A stretch of DNA of 64,000 nucleotides, taken from Pseudomonadota bacterium (GTDB taxonomy: Bacteria; Pseudomonadota; Gammaproteobacteria; Burkholderiales; Rhodocyclaceae). The notes under the pieces are model-generated. The model saw only the letters and a program-made list of their open reading frames with translations. It had not been told where the DNA came from and did not search any database. The DNA lies in NCBI GenBank assembly GCA_018262095.1, contig JAGTRW010000013.1:159333-223332 (forward strand), in the 5' to 3' direction. Each line of letters starts with the position of its first letter. Positions within the stretch are counted from its first letter, which is position 1. This document shows, in pieces, positions 11,662-18,793 of the stretch. The translations under genes and the position numbers were made by a program.

Positions 11662-12045
11662 CTAATGCAGTACGCGCGGGATCGACAGCGTGAATTCGTC
11701 GACCGCCGCTTCGAACTGCATGCCGTCCTCGGCGGTGATCTGGAAGCTGCCGCGCATCGTTCCGACCGGCGTGTCGAGCTGACAGCCGCTGGTGTATTCG
11801 AAGGTCTCGCCCGGCTTCAAGAGCGGCTGCTGGCCGACGACGCCGAGGCCGCGCACTTCCTGCACGCGCGAGTTGCCGTCGGTGATCACCCAGTGGCGCG
11901 AAATCAGTTGCGCGGCGACGGTACCGACGTTCTCGAAAGTAATCGTGTAGGCGAAAACGTAGCGCTCGCCGGCCGGATCGGACTGGTCGGCGATGAACTG
12001 CGGAACGGCGCGCGCCGCGATCTGGTATTTCTTGCTTTCGGCCAT
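11662..12045 (-). CDS. apaG: ApaG domain protein
   Basis: The 127-residue product is a single ApaG domain, an immunoglobulin-like beta-sandwich. Motifs include PAGERYVFAYTITFENVGTV, LISRHWVITDGNS, VQEVRGLGVVGQQPLLKPGE and the C-terminal FTLSIPRVLH. The biochemical role is unsettled; in enterobacteria apaG is linked to apaH and cobalt/magnesium phenotypes. Here it stands alone, convergent with the GT87 gene and divergent from the pilin gene. The ATG at 12045 gives the standard N-terminus; a longer frame upstream is not supported. Confidence 0.93.
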   Translation of the reverse strand: MAESKKYQIAARAVPQFIADQSDPAGERYVFAYTITFENVGTVAAQLISRHWVITDGNSRVQEVRGLGVVGQQPLLKPGETFEYTSGCQLDTPVGTMRGSFQITAEDGMQFEAAVDEFTLSIPRVLH

Positions 12046-12283
12046 GGCAGTCCTGATCCGTGAGTGAGCCCCGCATTGCACACCAAAGCGGCGCGCGAGG
12101 CAAGCGCGATCGCCAATGAGCAGCGCAAGGTGACGGTTTACGTCAGGTGGTGACGTCAATGGTCGGCGCGGCGCGCGGCTTGCGGACTCAAAAGCCCGGT
12201 TTCCCGTGATTTTCCCGCCTGGCACGGAACGTGAGTGTATCTCGCCCAACGGGTCATCCGTTTCAACCTCAAGGAGTTACACC

Positions 12284-12742
12284 ATGAAAAAGGTTCAGCA
12301 AGGCTTTACCCTGATCGAACTGATGATCGTCGTCGCGATCATTGGCATTTTGGCCGCCGTGGCGCTGCCGGCTTATCAGGATTACACGATAAAGGCGAAG
12401 GTGTCGGAAGCGACATCAATCTCGTCTACGGCTCGTACGGCGCTTGCGTTGGCTTTTAATGAAGGCACGCTTTCTACTAGCATTACCAATGCTGCTGCAG
12501 CTGACCCTGTCAGCGGTTTGCCAATCGCCACTGGCATTACGAGCACCTATGTCACCTCAGTTACTGCTGCTGGTACAAGTGCTACTGCCGGAACGGTTGT
12601 AGTAGTAATGAAAGGTACTGGAAACTCAGCCGTTGATACCAAAGACGTGACTTATACGATGACTTGTACTGTCGCCGCTCAGTGCACATGGGCCGTTTCA
12701 AGTACTGGCGGGATCCCCGCGAAATATCTGCCGAAGATATAG
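12284..12742 (+). CDS. type IV major pilin-like protein
   Basis: The 152-residue product has a classic type IV prepilin leader, MKKVQQG followed by [27 protein letters not shown], with Gly at -1, Phe at +1 and Glu at +5 for PilD cleavage and methylation. The C-terminal pair of cysteines (CTVAAQC) forms a very small potential disulfide loop. A strong site AAGGAG precedes the ATG, and a textbook terminator follows. No other pilus gene is adjacent. Codons in the variable part are markedly richer in A and T in third position (GCT, ACT, GTA) than in neighbouring genes, which may reflect transfer or diversifying exchange. Confidence 0.92.
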   Translation: MKKVQQGFTLIELMIVVAIIGILAAVALPAYQDYTIKAKVSEATSISSTARTALALAFNEGTLSTSITNAAAADPVSGLPIATGITSTYVTSVTAAGTSATAGTVVVVMKGTGNSAVDTKDVTYTMTCTVAAQCTWAVSSTGGIPAKYLPKI

Positions 12743-12808
12743 TTTTATTTCAACGAAGAACCGGAGGCAGACCACTGTTTCCGATCTGCCCTGCTGAGTT
12801 GAAGTACG

Positions 12809-12841
12809 AAAGCCCCGCCAGAAAAACGGCGGGGCTTTTTG
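12809..12841 (+). terminator. intrinsic terminator after the pilin gene
   Basis: The arms AAAGCCCCGCC (12809-12819) and GGCGGGGCTTT (12828-12838) are perfectly complementary around an 8-base loop and run into five T residues. It lies 66 bases after the pilin stop. The convergent sixA gene ends on the other side, and the A-run in the left arm would also let the hairpin act in that direction. Confidence 0.9.
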
Positions 12842-12895
12842 TTGGGACATGCGTAGCGAAGTTACACTGGCGAGCAGCTGGCTTGCGCACGGAAC

Positions 12896-13366
12896 TCAGG
12901 CGAACTCAACCGGAATTGCCGCGCGCAGCACGGTCTGCGTCTCGCCCTGGCGCGTGCGGTTGGTAAACCACCACAGCGCGCATTTCTTGATCGTCCAGTC
13001 GGCTTCCTCGCCGGAAAGCAGCAGCGCGGCGGCACGGCCGAGCGTCGGTTGGTGGCCGACGACGAGAACTGCGCTATGGCCGTCTGGAGCGTCGCCGCCG
13101 TCGGGCCAGCCGATCGCGGCGAGCAGGCTGGCGACGTCGCTGCCAGCGCCGAGGCGCGCGTCGGTTTCGAACGGGACGCCGAGCGCGCGTGCCGTCTGCT
13201 GGCAGCGCAGCGCCGGGCTGGCGACGATGCGCAGCTTCTTAGGCGCGTTCTTCCTGAGCCACTGCCCCATCTGCGCGGCCTGTTTCTCGCCGCGCGCGGT
13301 GAGCTTGCGTTTGGCGTCGGGGCTGCCTTGTTCGGCCTCGGCGTGACGCCAGAGCAGAAGGTCCAT
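12896..13366 (-). CDS. sixA: phosphohistidine phosphatase SixA-like
   Basis: The 156-residue product belongs to the histidine phosphatase superfamily. The catalytic RHG-type motif appears as LLLWRHAEAE at the N-terminus and the second His as VLVVGHQPTLG. SixA proteins dephosphorylate phosphohistidine on HPt domains or the nitrogen PTS. I start it at the ATG at 13366, which has GAGGAA upstream and gives MDLLLWRHAEA; a start at 13393 is possible. It lies 71 bases after the Crp/Fnr gene on the same strand. Confidence 0.88.
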   Translation of the reverse strand: MDLLLWRHAEAEQGSPDAKRKLTARGEKQAAQMGQWLRKNAPKKLRIVASPALRCQQTARALGVPFETDARLGAGSDVASLLAAIGWPDGGDAPDGHSAVLVVGHQPTLGRAAALLLSGEEADWTIKKCALWWFTNRTRQGETQTVLRAAIPVEFA

Positions 13367-13437
13367 GAGCGTTTCCTCGGGAAAAGCATTCATGGTGGAA
13401 GGCGATTGTTGCACGCTGATGTCCACGGTGCCGGCGC

Positions 13438-14121
13438 TCACAGATCGTAGCCGCGCAGTTTTTCGACGTCGGGGATGGCGATCTTGCGTCCTTTGACGAC
13501 GATCAGTCCGTTTTCGGAAAGCTCGTGCAGGATGCGCGAGAAGTGTTCCTGCGTCAGGTTGAGGCGCGAGGCGATGACGCCCTTGTTGGTCGGCAACGTG
13601 ACGGTGAGCGCACCGCTGTCGCTATGGTCGCGCAGCAGGTAGCCGATGATTCGCTGGCGGCCCGAGTGCAGCGAATACGATTCGACGTCGGTGATCAGGT
13701 GGTGCAGGCGGATCGACAGGCTGGCGATCATCTTGCGCCCGAGCCTGGGGTCTTTTTCGATCTCGTCGAGGATCGCGGCTTTCGAAATGTGTAAGAGCTG
13801 CGAATCGGCGAGCGCCTGCGCGTAGACCATATACGGCTTTTCCATGAACATCACCGCTTCACCGAACGAGTGCCCCTGGCCGATGATGTCGACGACCTTC
13901 TCGCCGCCTTGCGGCGAGGTGAAGGCGAGCTTGATCTGGCCATAGACGATCAGGTGAAAGCCGGTCGACACGTCGCCTTTGTGGAACAGCACGTCGCCGC
14001 GCAGCGCGTTGATCTGCCGCGTGCCGCGCGCGATGCGGGCGATTTCGTCCTGTTCGAGGCCGTTGAAAAGCGGGACGTGCGCGAGCAGCGCCTCGATGTT
14101 GATCCCCTGGGTGGCCGGCAT
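13438..14121 (-). CDS. Crp/Fnr family transcriptional regulator
   Basis: The 227-residue product has an N-terminal cyclic-nucleotide-type beta-roll (about residues 12-125, with GDVLFHKGDVSTGFHLIVYGQIKL) and a C-terminal winged helix (LPTNKGVIASRLNLTQEHFSRILHELSENG). It contains no cysteine cluster, so it is not an iron-sulfur FNR. The arrangement resembles the Dnr/NnrR class that senses nitric oxide through haem, but that assignment is inference. It sits between guaC and sixA, neither of which identifies its targets. Confidence 0.87.
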   Translation of the reverse strand: MPATQGINIEALLAHVPLFNGLEQDEIARIARGTRQINALRGDVLFHKGDVSTGFHLIVYGQIKLAFTSPQGGEKVVDIIGQGHSFGEAVMFMEKPYMVYAQALADSQLLHISKAAILDEIEKDPRLGRKMIASLSIRLHHLITDVESYSLHSGRQRIIGYLLRDHSDSGALTVTLPTNKGVIASRLNLTQEHFSRILHELSENGLIVVKGRKIAIPDVEKLRGYDL

Positions 14122-14145
14122 GCGCGACTTTCGAATGACTGCTGT

Positions 14146-15186
14146 TCAGGCTTGTCCGAAGACTTCGTTGAGCTGCTGGGTGACGCGGACAAAGGTGGTG
14201 CGCTTGGAGAGTTCCTTGAGCGTTCGCGCGCCGACGTAGGTGCACGCCGAGCGAACGCCGCCGAGAATTTCCTGCGCGGTGTGCTCGACCGGGCCGCGAT
14301 AGTCGAGCAGCACGTCCTTGCCTTCGGCGGCGCGGTAGCCGGCGACGCCGCCGGCGTACTTGTCCATCGCTTCGCGCGAACTCATTCCGTAGAAGTGCAT
14401 CTTGCGAACGCCGTCCTGCTCGACGATCTCGCCGCCGCATTCGTCGTGTCCGGCGAGCATGCCGCCGAGCATCACGAAGTCGGCGCCGGCGCCGAAAGCC
14501 TTGGCCAGGTCGCCCGGCGAGGTGCAGCCGCCGTCGGCGCAGATCAGCCCGTGCAGACCGTGCGCCGCGTCGGCACATTCGATGATCGCGGAGAGCTGCG
14601 GATAGCCGACGCCGGACATCCGCCGCGTGGTGCACACCGACCCCGGGCCGATGCCGACCTTGACGACGTCGACGCCGTCGAGGATCAGCTCCTCGGTCAT
14701 TTCGCCGGTCACCACGTTGCCGGCCATGATGGTGATTTCGGGGTAGGCCGCGCGCAGTTTGTGGATGAAGCTGATGAAGGCTTTGGTGTAGCCGTTGGCG
14801 ACATCGACGCAGACGTTCTGGATGGCGTCGCCGGCCGCTTCCTTGACGCGGCGGAACTTGTCGTAATCGGGCGCGGTGATCCCCATCGAGTAGAACGAGT
14901 TGGGCGGGCTCGCCGCTTCGGCAAAGAAGGCGAGCAGTTCGGCCTCGCCGTAGTGCTTGTGCAAGGCGACGCAGAGCTGGTGGGCGGCCAGCGCGCGCGC
15001 CATCTCGAAGGTTCCGGTGGCGTCCATGTTGGCGGCGATCACCGGAATGCCGTGATACTTGCGCTGCGAGTGCAAAAAGACGAAATCGCGCGAAATATCG
15101 ACCTCGGAACGCGAGGTCAGCGTCGATCGCTTGGGGCGGATGAGGACGTCCTTGAAGTCGAGTTTGAGGTCCTGTTCAATGCGCAT
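14146..15186 (-). CDS. guaC: GMP reductase
   Basis: GuaC converts GMP to IMP with NADPH, returning guanine nucleotides to the purine pool. The 346-residue product has the IMPDH/GMPR barrel, with the catalytic-Cys loop [20 protein letters not shown] near residue 175-195 and the GMPR-type flap [15 protein letters not shown]. It begins [21 protein letters not shown], typical of the family, and has no CBS insertion, which separates it from GuaB. It is 24 bases upstream of the Crp/Fnr regulator on the same strand. Confidence 0.95.
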   Translation of the reverse strand: MRIEQDLKLDFKDVLIRPKRSTLTSRSEVDISRDFVFLHSQRKYHGIPVIAANMDATGTFEMARALAAHQLCVALHKHYGEAELLAFFAEAASPPNSFYSMGITAPDYDKFRRVKEAAGDAIQNVCVDVANGYTKAFISFIHKLRAAYPEITIMAGNVVTGEMTEELILDGVDVVKVGIGPGSVCTTRRMSGVGYPQLSAIIECADAAHGLHGLICADGGCTSPGDLAKAFGAGADFVMLGGMLAGHDECGGEIVEQDGVRKMHFYGMSSREAMDKYAGGVAGYRAAEGKDVLLDYRGPVEHTAQEILGGVRSACTYVGARTLKELSKRTTFVRVTQQLNEVFGQA

Positions 15187-15224
15187 ATCGGTGTTCTCTG
15201 GCGGTAGTTGACAAAATATCCGGT

Positions 15225-15794
15225 TCAGCCCGGCGCCGGCCGGGCTGCTTCGAGTTCAAGGTGGCAGGGTGCGAGCAGCAGGTGCGCGAGCTGCTCGGGA
15301 TCGCTCGTTCCCAGATGGTCGGCAAAAGCCGCGAGCCGCGCGTCGCCGGCGGCGGTCAGCGCGTCGATCAGCGCTTTGGCCGCCTCGCGCGGGTTGGTCG
15401 CCCCCGGCTGATAGCCCGGCCAGTCCTTGTAGTGCGCCAGCAACTGCGATCGGTGGTCCTGATAGAGCGCGCTTTGGCGGATGAACTCGAGTTCGACGCG
15501 CTTGGCCTCGATTTCGGCGTCGATCACCTCGTCGCTATCCTGGTAGTGCGCCTTCTCGGCGCTGCTCCAGTGCGGCTTGTCGCCATGGGTTTCGCGCAGC
15601 GTCACGAAGGTGTTCTTGAGCACCATCTGCGAATGCGTTCCAGCGTCGCGGAAGACATAGACGAGGTCCTTGCCCTGGCCCTCGGTGCCGACGTAGCGCA
15701 TCCCCGCAGCGACGCGCCGCGGATTGAAGCCGAACTGGCGCGCGCACGCCGAGCGCAGGGTGGCTAGCAGTTCATTGGTTTTCGCAGGACTCAC
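15225..15794 (-). CDS. hypothetical protein, 189 aa
   Basis: I do not recognise this protein. It starts at a GTG with AAGGA upstream and is a soluble, charged protein without signal peptide or membrane helix. The first half looks mixed alpha/beta ([29 protein letters not shown]); the second half is helical with many Glu, Asp and His ([19 protein letters not shown]). The coding reading is supported by GC-rich third positions and by tight fit between guaC and the next minus-strand gene. No function is proposed. Confidence 0.65.
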   Translation of the reverse strand: MSPAKTNELLATLRSACARQFGFNPRRVAAGMRYVGTEGQGKDLVYVFRDAGTHSQMVLKNTFVTLRETHGDKPHWSSAEKAHYQDSDEVIDAEIEAKRVELEFIRQSALYQDHRSQLLAHYKDWPGYQPGATNPREAAKALIDALTAAGDARLAAFADHLGTSDPEQLAHLLLAPCHLELEAARPAPG

Positions 15795-15981
15795 CGGACA
15801 ATCCTTTCAGTGAATTATCGCCGTTTGGCGTTTCGCAGCATACGCCATTCGCCGGAAGAAAAGCAGGCCGTTCGCGCTGCGCTCGTCGCAGCGCAATGAG
15901 CAAGCTGGGCAGGCCTTCGACCGGTTCAGGCCGAACGCGCCAGCGTCGTCATTCTACCGAAACGAAGCAGAAGAAATACAG

Positions 15982-16497
15982 TCAGCCCGCGGGTCTGCGG
16001 AAGCCATCGGCGAGCCAGGCGCTGGCGCTCGCCAGCTTGAGTTTGAAGCCGGCGTCGACGCGCACCTGCGCCAGCTGTTCGCCCGCCTCGTCGTGCGCGG
16101 CGAGCAGCGCATGCGGGTCGTCTTCGTCGGCGACGAGGTCGAGCGTGATGCACAGCCGTCCGCCCGGCGTCGCCAGCGTCAGGCTCTTGTGCAGCTGCGC
16201 GTGCAGTTGTTGCTCGTGCCGGCGCAACACTTCGGCGGCGGTCTTGACCAGCGTGTTGAACGCCGAAACGTCAAGCGGCTTCGGGTCTTTTTTGTTGCGT
16301 CCCATGGTCCACGGGCCGACCAAGGCAGGTTCGGGTTCGCCGTCCTTGATCATCTCGACGGCCCAGCCCTCGTCGTCTTCGTTTTTGATCACTCGAGCGG
16401 TCCAGCCGTTGTTGATCCACAGCCGCGCCTGGTGGACCGCGTCGGGCTGTTCGCAGTCGGCCACTGCGTCGGTTTCGTCAATTGGTTTGGAAGTCAT
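15982..16497 (-). CDS. hypothetical protein, 171 aa
   Basis: This acidic cytoplasmic protein is of unknown function. The first 75 residues include VHQARLWINNGWTARVIKNEDDEGWAVEM and PWTMGRNKKDPKPLD, which look like a small beta domain; the rest is helical, with VADEDDPHALLAAHDEAGEQL. The ATG at 16497 gives MTSKPIDETDA; an upstream in-frame start would add an arginine-rich tail that looks non-coding. About 190 bases separate it from the preceding unknown gene on the same strand. Confidence 0.68.
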   Translation of the reverse strand: MTSKPIDETDAVADCEQPDAVHQARLWINNGWTARVIKNEDDEGWAVEMIKDGEPEPALVGPWTMGRNKKDPKPLDVSAFNTLVKTAAEVLRRHEQQLHAQLHKSLTLATPGGRLCITLDLVADEDDPHALLAAHDEAGEQLAQVRVDAGFKLKLASASAWLADGFRRPAG

Positions 16498-16655
16498 GGA
16501 GCGAATTGTACGTCGCCGCGGTTCTCCCGCGAAGTTCGGCCAGACGATCCTGAACATAGCGCAGTCGGGTGACCGACCGTAATAGTTTGTAAAGCCGGTC
16601 AGCGCATCGTGCTTCGCTGCGTTATATTGAAATCCTTACCGCTTCGGAGCTTCCA

Positions 16656-17045
16656 ATGAAAGCGTTCCTCCTGGCTATTCTGGCGCTGTTGCTGAGCCAG
16701 TCCGCCTTCGCTCAGTATCACGGACACGGTGGCTATTACGGCCACGGTGGCCACGGTTATTACGGGCCGCGTGTCGGCTTCTATTTCGGCGCGCCTTATC
16801 CGTGGGTTCCGCCGCCGACCTACTACTATCCGCCACCCGTGGTTTACGCGCCGCCGGTGGTCACCATTCGCGAAGCGCCGACCGTCTATATCGAACAGGA
16901 CCAGGTGGCGGCGCCGGTCGTTCAGTCGCAGCAGACCTTCGAGCCGGGTTACTGGTACTACTGCCAGGAACGCCAGGGTTACTACCCGACGGTCAAAAGC
17001 TGCCCCAGCGCATGGCAAAAAGTCGCGCCGTCAACTAATCGGTGA
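16656..17045 (+). CDS. secreted Gly/Tyr/His/Pro-rich protein
   Basis: The 129-residue product has a clean signal peptide (MKAFLLAILALLLSQSAFA, cut before QYHGHG), then a low-complexity Gly/His/Tyr stretch and a Pro/Tyr stretch, and a C-terminal motif YYCQERQGYYPTVKSCPSAW with two cysteines that is common in small periplasmic proteins of proteobacteria. The function is unknown; His/Tyr-rich low complexity suggests metal or surface association, which is inference. Its stop overlaps the GTG of the next gene by 4 bases, so the two are probably translated together. Confidence 0.82.
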   Translation: MKAFLLAILALLLSQSAFAQYHGHGGYYGHGGHGYYGPRVGFYFGAPYPWVPPPTYYYPPPVVYAPPVVTIREAPTVYIEQDQVAAPVVQSQQTFEPGYWYYCQERQGYYPTVKSCPSAWQKVAPSTNR

Positions 17046-17623
17046 GCGCGATGACTGCCAAGACTTTTCTTCTGCGTCGATTCTCTCCCCTGCTGCTGCT
17101 CGGCCTTGCCGCCTGCGTCAGCGTCCCGACCGGACCGAGCTTGATGGCGCTACCGGGGTCCAACAAGGACTTTGACCAGTTCCGCGCCGACGAGGCGATG
17201 TGCCGCAACTACGCCAGCCAGTCGATCGGCGCGACCACCGCCAGCGGCACCGCGGTCGATGCCGGCGTGACCAGCGCGCTGATCGGTACGCTGGTCGGCG
17301 CCGCGGCCGGCGCCGCGGTCGATGGCTCGCATGGCGCCGGCGTCGGCGCCGGCATGGGCCTGGTCGTCGGCAGCGTGGCTGGCGTCGGCGCCGCCGATGC
17401 GTCGCGTTACGGTACCCAGCAGCGTTACGACCAGAGCTACGTGCAGTGCATGTATTCGCGCGGCCATCAGGTTCCGGTCTCGGGCGGCTACAGCGTGCGT
17501 CGAGCGGTCGCTCCGGCGGTGCCGGCGCCTGATTACGTGCCGCCGCCGGGCAACCCGCCGCCACCGCCGGGAACGCCGCCCGCTCCGCCTGCGGGTGACC
17601 CGCCGCCGCCGCCGCTGCGTTGA
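17042..17623 (+). CDS. glycine-zipper lipoprotein with polyproline tail
   Basis: The 193-residue product has a lipoprotein signal ending in the lipobox LAAC (Cys about residue 24), a glycine-zipper segment (VTSALIGTLVGAAAGAAVDG and GAGVGAGMGLVVGSVAGVG, about residues 77-120), a YVQCMYSRGHQVP region and a C-terminal tail with runs of four or five prolines. Similar glycine-zipper lipoproteins associate with the outer membrane. The start is either the GTG at 17042, coupled to the previous stop, or the ATG at 17051. The proline runs would probably need EF-P for translation. Confidence 0.8.
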   Translation: MSAMTAKTFLLRRFSPLLLLGLAACVSVPTGPSLMALPGSNKDFDQFRADEAMCRNYASQSIGATTASGTAVDAGVTSALIGTLVGAAAGAAVDGSHGAGVGAGMGLVVGSVAGVGAADASRYGTQQRYDQSYVQCMYSRGHQVPVSGGYSVRRAVAPAVPAPDYVPPPGNPPPPPGTPPAPPAGDPPPPPLR

Positions 17624-17645
17624 TCCTTCCTCGGTAGGCGCTTCG

Positions 17646-17675
17646 CTCTACCGACCTTCACGCTGGTCGGTAGAG
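17646..17675. terminator. hairpin after the glycine-zipper gene
   Basis: CTCTACCGACC (17646-17656) and GGTCGGTAGAG (17665-17675) form a perfect 11-bp stem with an 8-base loop, 22 bases after the lipoprotein stop. No T-run follows, so it is a hairpin of terminator-like position rather than a standard intrinsic terminator. Confidence 0.45.
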
Positions 17676-17701
17676 GGGCGGGGTGCTAGCATTCGCTTCC
17701 C

Positions 17702-18561
17702 ATGAAAATCGAAGCCATCCGCCAGCGCCTGCGCGAGCTCGGCGCCAAACCCTGCCATGAACAACGCCTGCTGCGCGCCTGGCTGCAGGCGCAGTCGCTC
17801 GGCAGCGGTACGCGCCGCCAGCGTGCCGAGGACTTTCTGCCGCTCGCCTTGCGTGACGCACTGCCGGCGATCGGCGCCGAACTCTCGGCGCTGGCGCAAG
17901 TGCGCTCCGAACACCCCGGCGCCGACGGTTCGGCGCGCCTCTTGGTCGAACTCGCCGACGGGCAGGCGGTCGAGAGTGTGCTGCTGCCGCGTGCGGGCCT
18001 GTGCGTATCGACGCAGGTCGGCTGCGCGGTCGGCTGCCAGTTCTGCATGACCGGCCGCGACGGCCTGCTGCGCCAGCTCGGCAGCGCCGAGATCGTCGCC
18101 CAGGTGGTGCTCGGGCGAAGCCGGCGGAGCGTCGGCAAGGTCGTCTTCATGGGCATGGGCGAGCCGGCGCACAACCTTTCCAACGTGCTCGAAGCGATCG
18201 AACTGCTCGGCACCGCCGGCGCGATCGCGCACAAGAACCTCGTTTTCTCGACGGTCGGCGACCATCGCGTTTTTGAGCGTTTCGCGCAGCTGCCGCCCGG
18301 TGCCGTCAAGCCGGCGTTGGCGATTTCATTGCACACGAGCGACGCGCAGTTGCGCGCGACGCTCTTGCCGCGCGCGCCGCGCATAGCCCCGGCCGAACTC
18401 GTCGAACTCGGCGAACGCTACGCGCGAGCGACCGGTTATCCGATCCAGTACCAGTGGACGCTGCTCGAAGGCGTCAACGACGGCGACGACGAAATCGACG
18501 CGATCGCGAGGCTGCTTTCCGGCAAGTACGCGATGATGAATTTCATCCCCTACAACACCAA
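17702..18561 (+). CDS. RlmN/Cfr-family radical SAM rRNA methyltransferase, 3' end lost at an adapter junction
   Basis: The first 286 codons encode a radical SAM methyltransferase of the RlmN family, which methylates C2 of adenine in 23S rRNA and tRNA. The 4Fe-4S motif CAVGCQFC gives Cys108, 112 and 115, and GMGEPAHNLSNV is the GEP motif. The reading is native up to FIPYNT; the following residues come from a sequencing adapter, so the apparent stop at 18631 is false and the C-terminal part, including the second catalytic Cys, is missing. The N-terminus is short and differs from canonical RlmN, so this may be a paralogue rather than the housekeeping copy. Confidence 0.85.
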
Positions 18562-18620
18562 CTGTCTCTTATACACATCTGACGCTGCCGACGACGGAGA
18601 GAGTGTATATCTCGGTGGTC
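18562..18620 (+). other. Illumina Nextera adapter left in the assembly
   Basis: 18562-18580 is exactly the Tn5 mosaic end CTGTCTCTTATACACATCT. It is followed by the Read 1 adapter complement GACGCTGCCGACGA (18581-18594), an 8-base block CGGAGAGA (18595-18602) that is the complement of the i5 index TCTCTCCG, and GTGTATATCTCGGTGGTC (18603-18620), which matches the P5 region with one mismatch. This is synthetic library sequence, not genomic DNA. It truncates the upstream methyltransferase gene and puts the adjacency of the two flanks in doubt. Confidence 0.97.
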
Positions 18621-18793
18621 TTGATTTCTAGGCGGCGGACTTGGGAAAATAGGTTTAATATTCACCAGTTTGATTGGCCCGCGCGCTTGCCGAAATCGAT
18701 GGGCTATTGCGGGGCTTGTTTCGGATTGGCCGTTGCGTTCAGGCGATTTCGCCCAGGCGTTTCGTAACAGCGTTTGCAGGAAGTCAGCAGAAG

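Noticed and set aside
12135..12165. TGACGTCA palindrome upstream of the pilin gene
   Set aside because: An 8-base palindrome is expected by chance in a window of this size and no bacterial regulator is tied to it.
12220..12245. Sigma-54 promoter ahead of the pilin gene
   Set aside because: TGGCACG matches the -24 element, but the -12 position reads GTGAG instead of TTGC, and the GC dinucleotide required there is missing.
15905..15940. Resemblance of GCCTTCGACCGGTTCAGGCC to the widespread CCTTCGACAAGCTCAGG repeat
   Set aside because: A single imperfect copy without a partner arm is too weak to report as a repeat.
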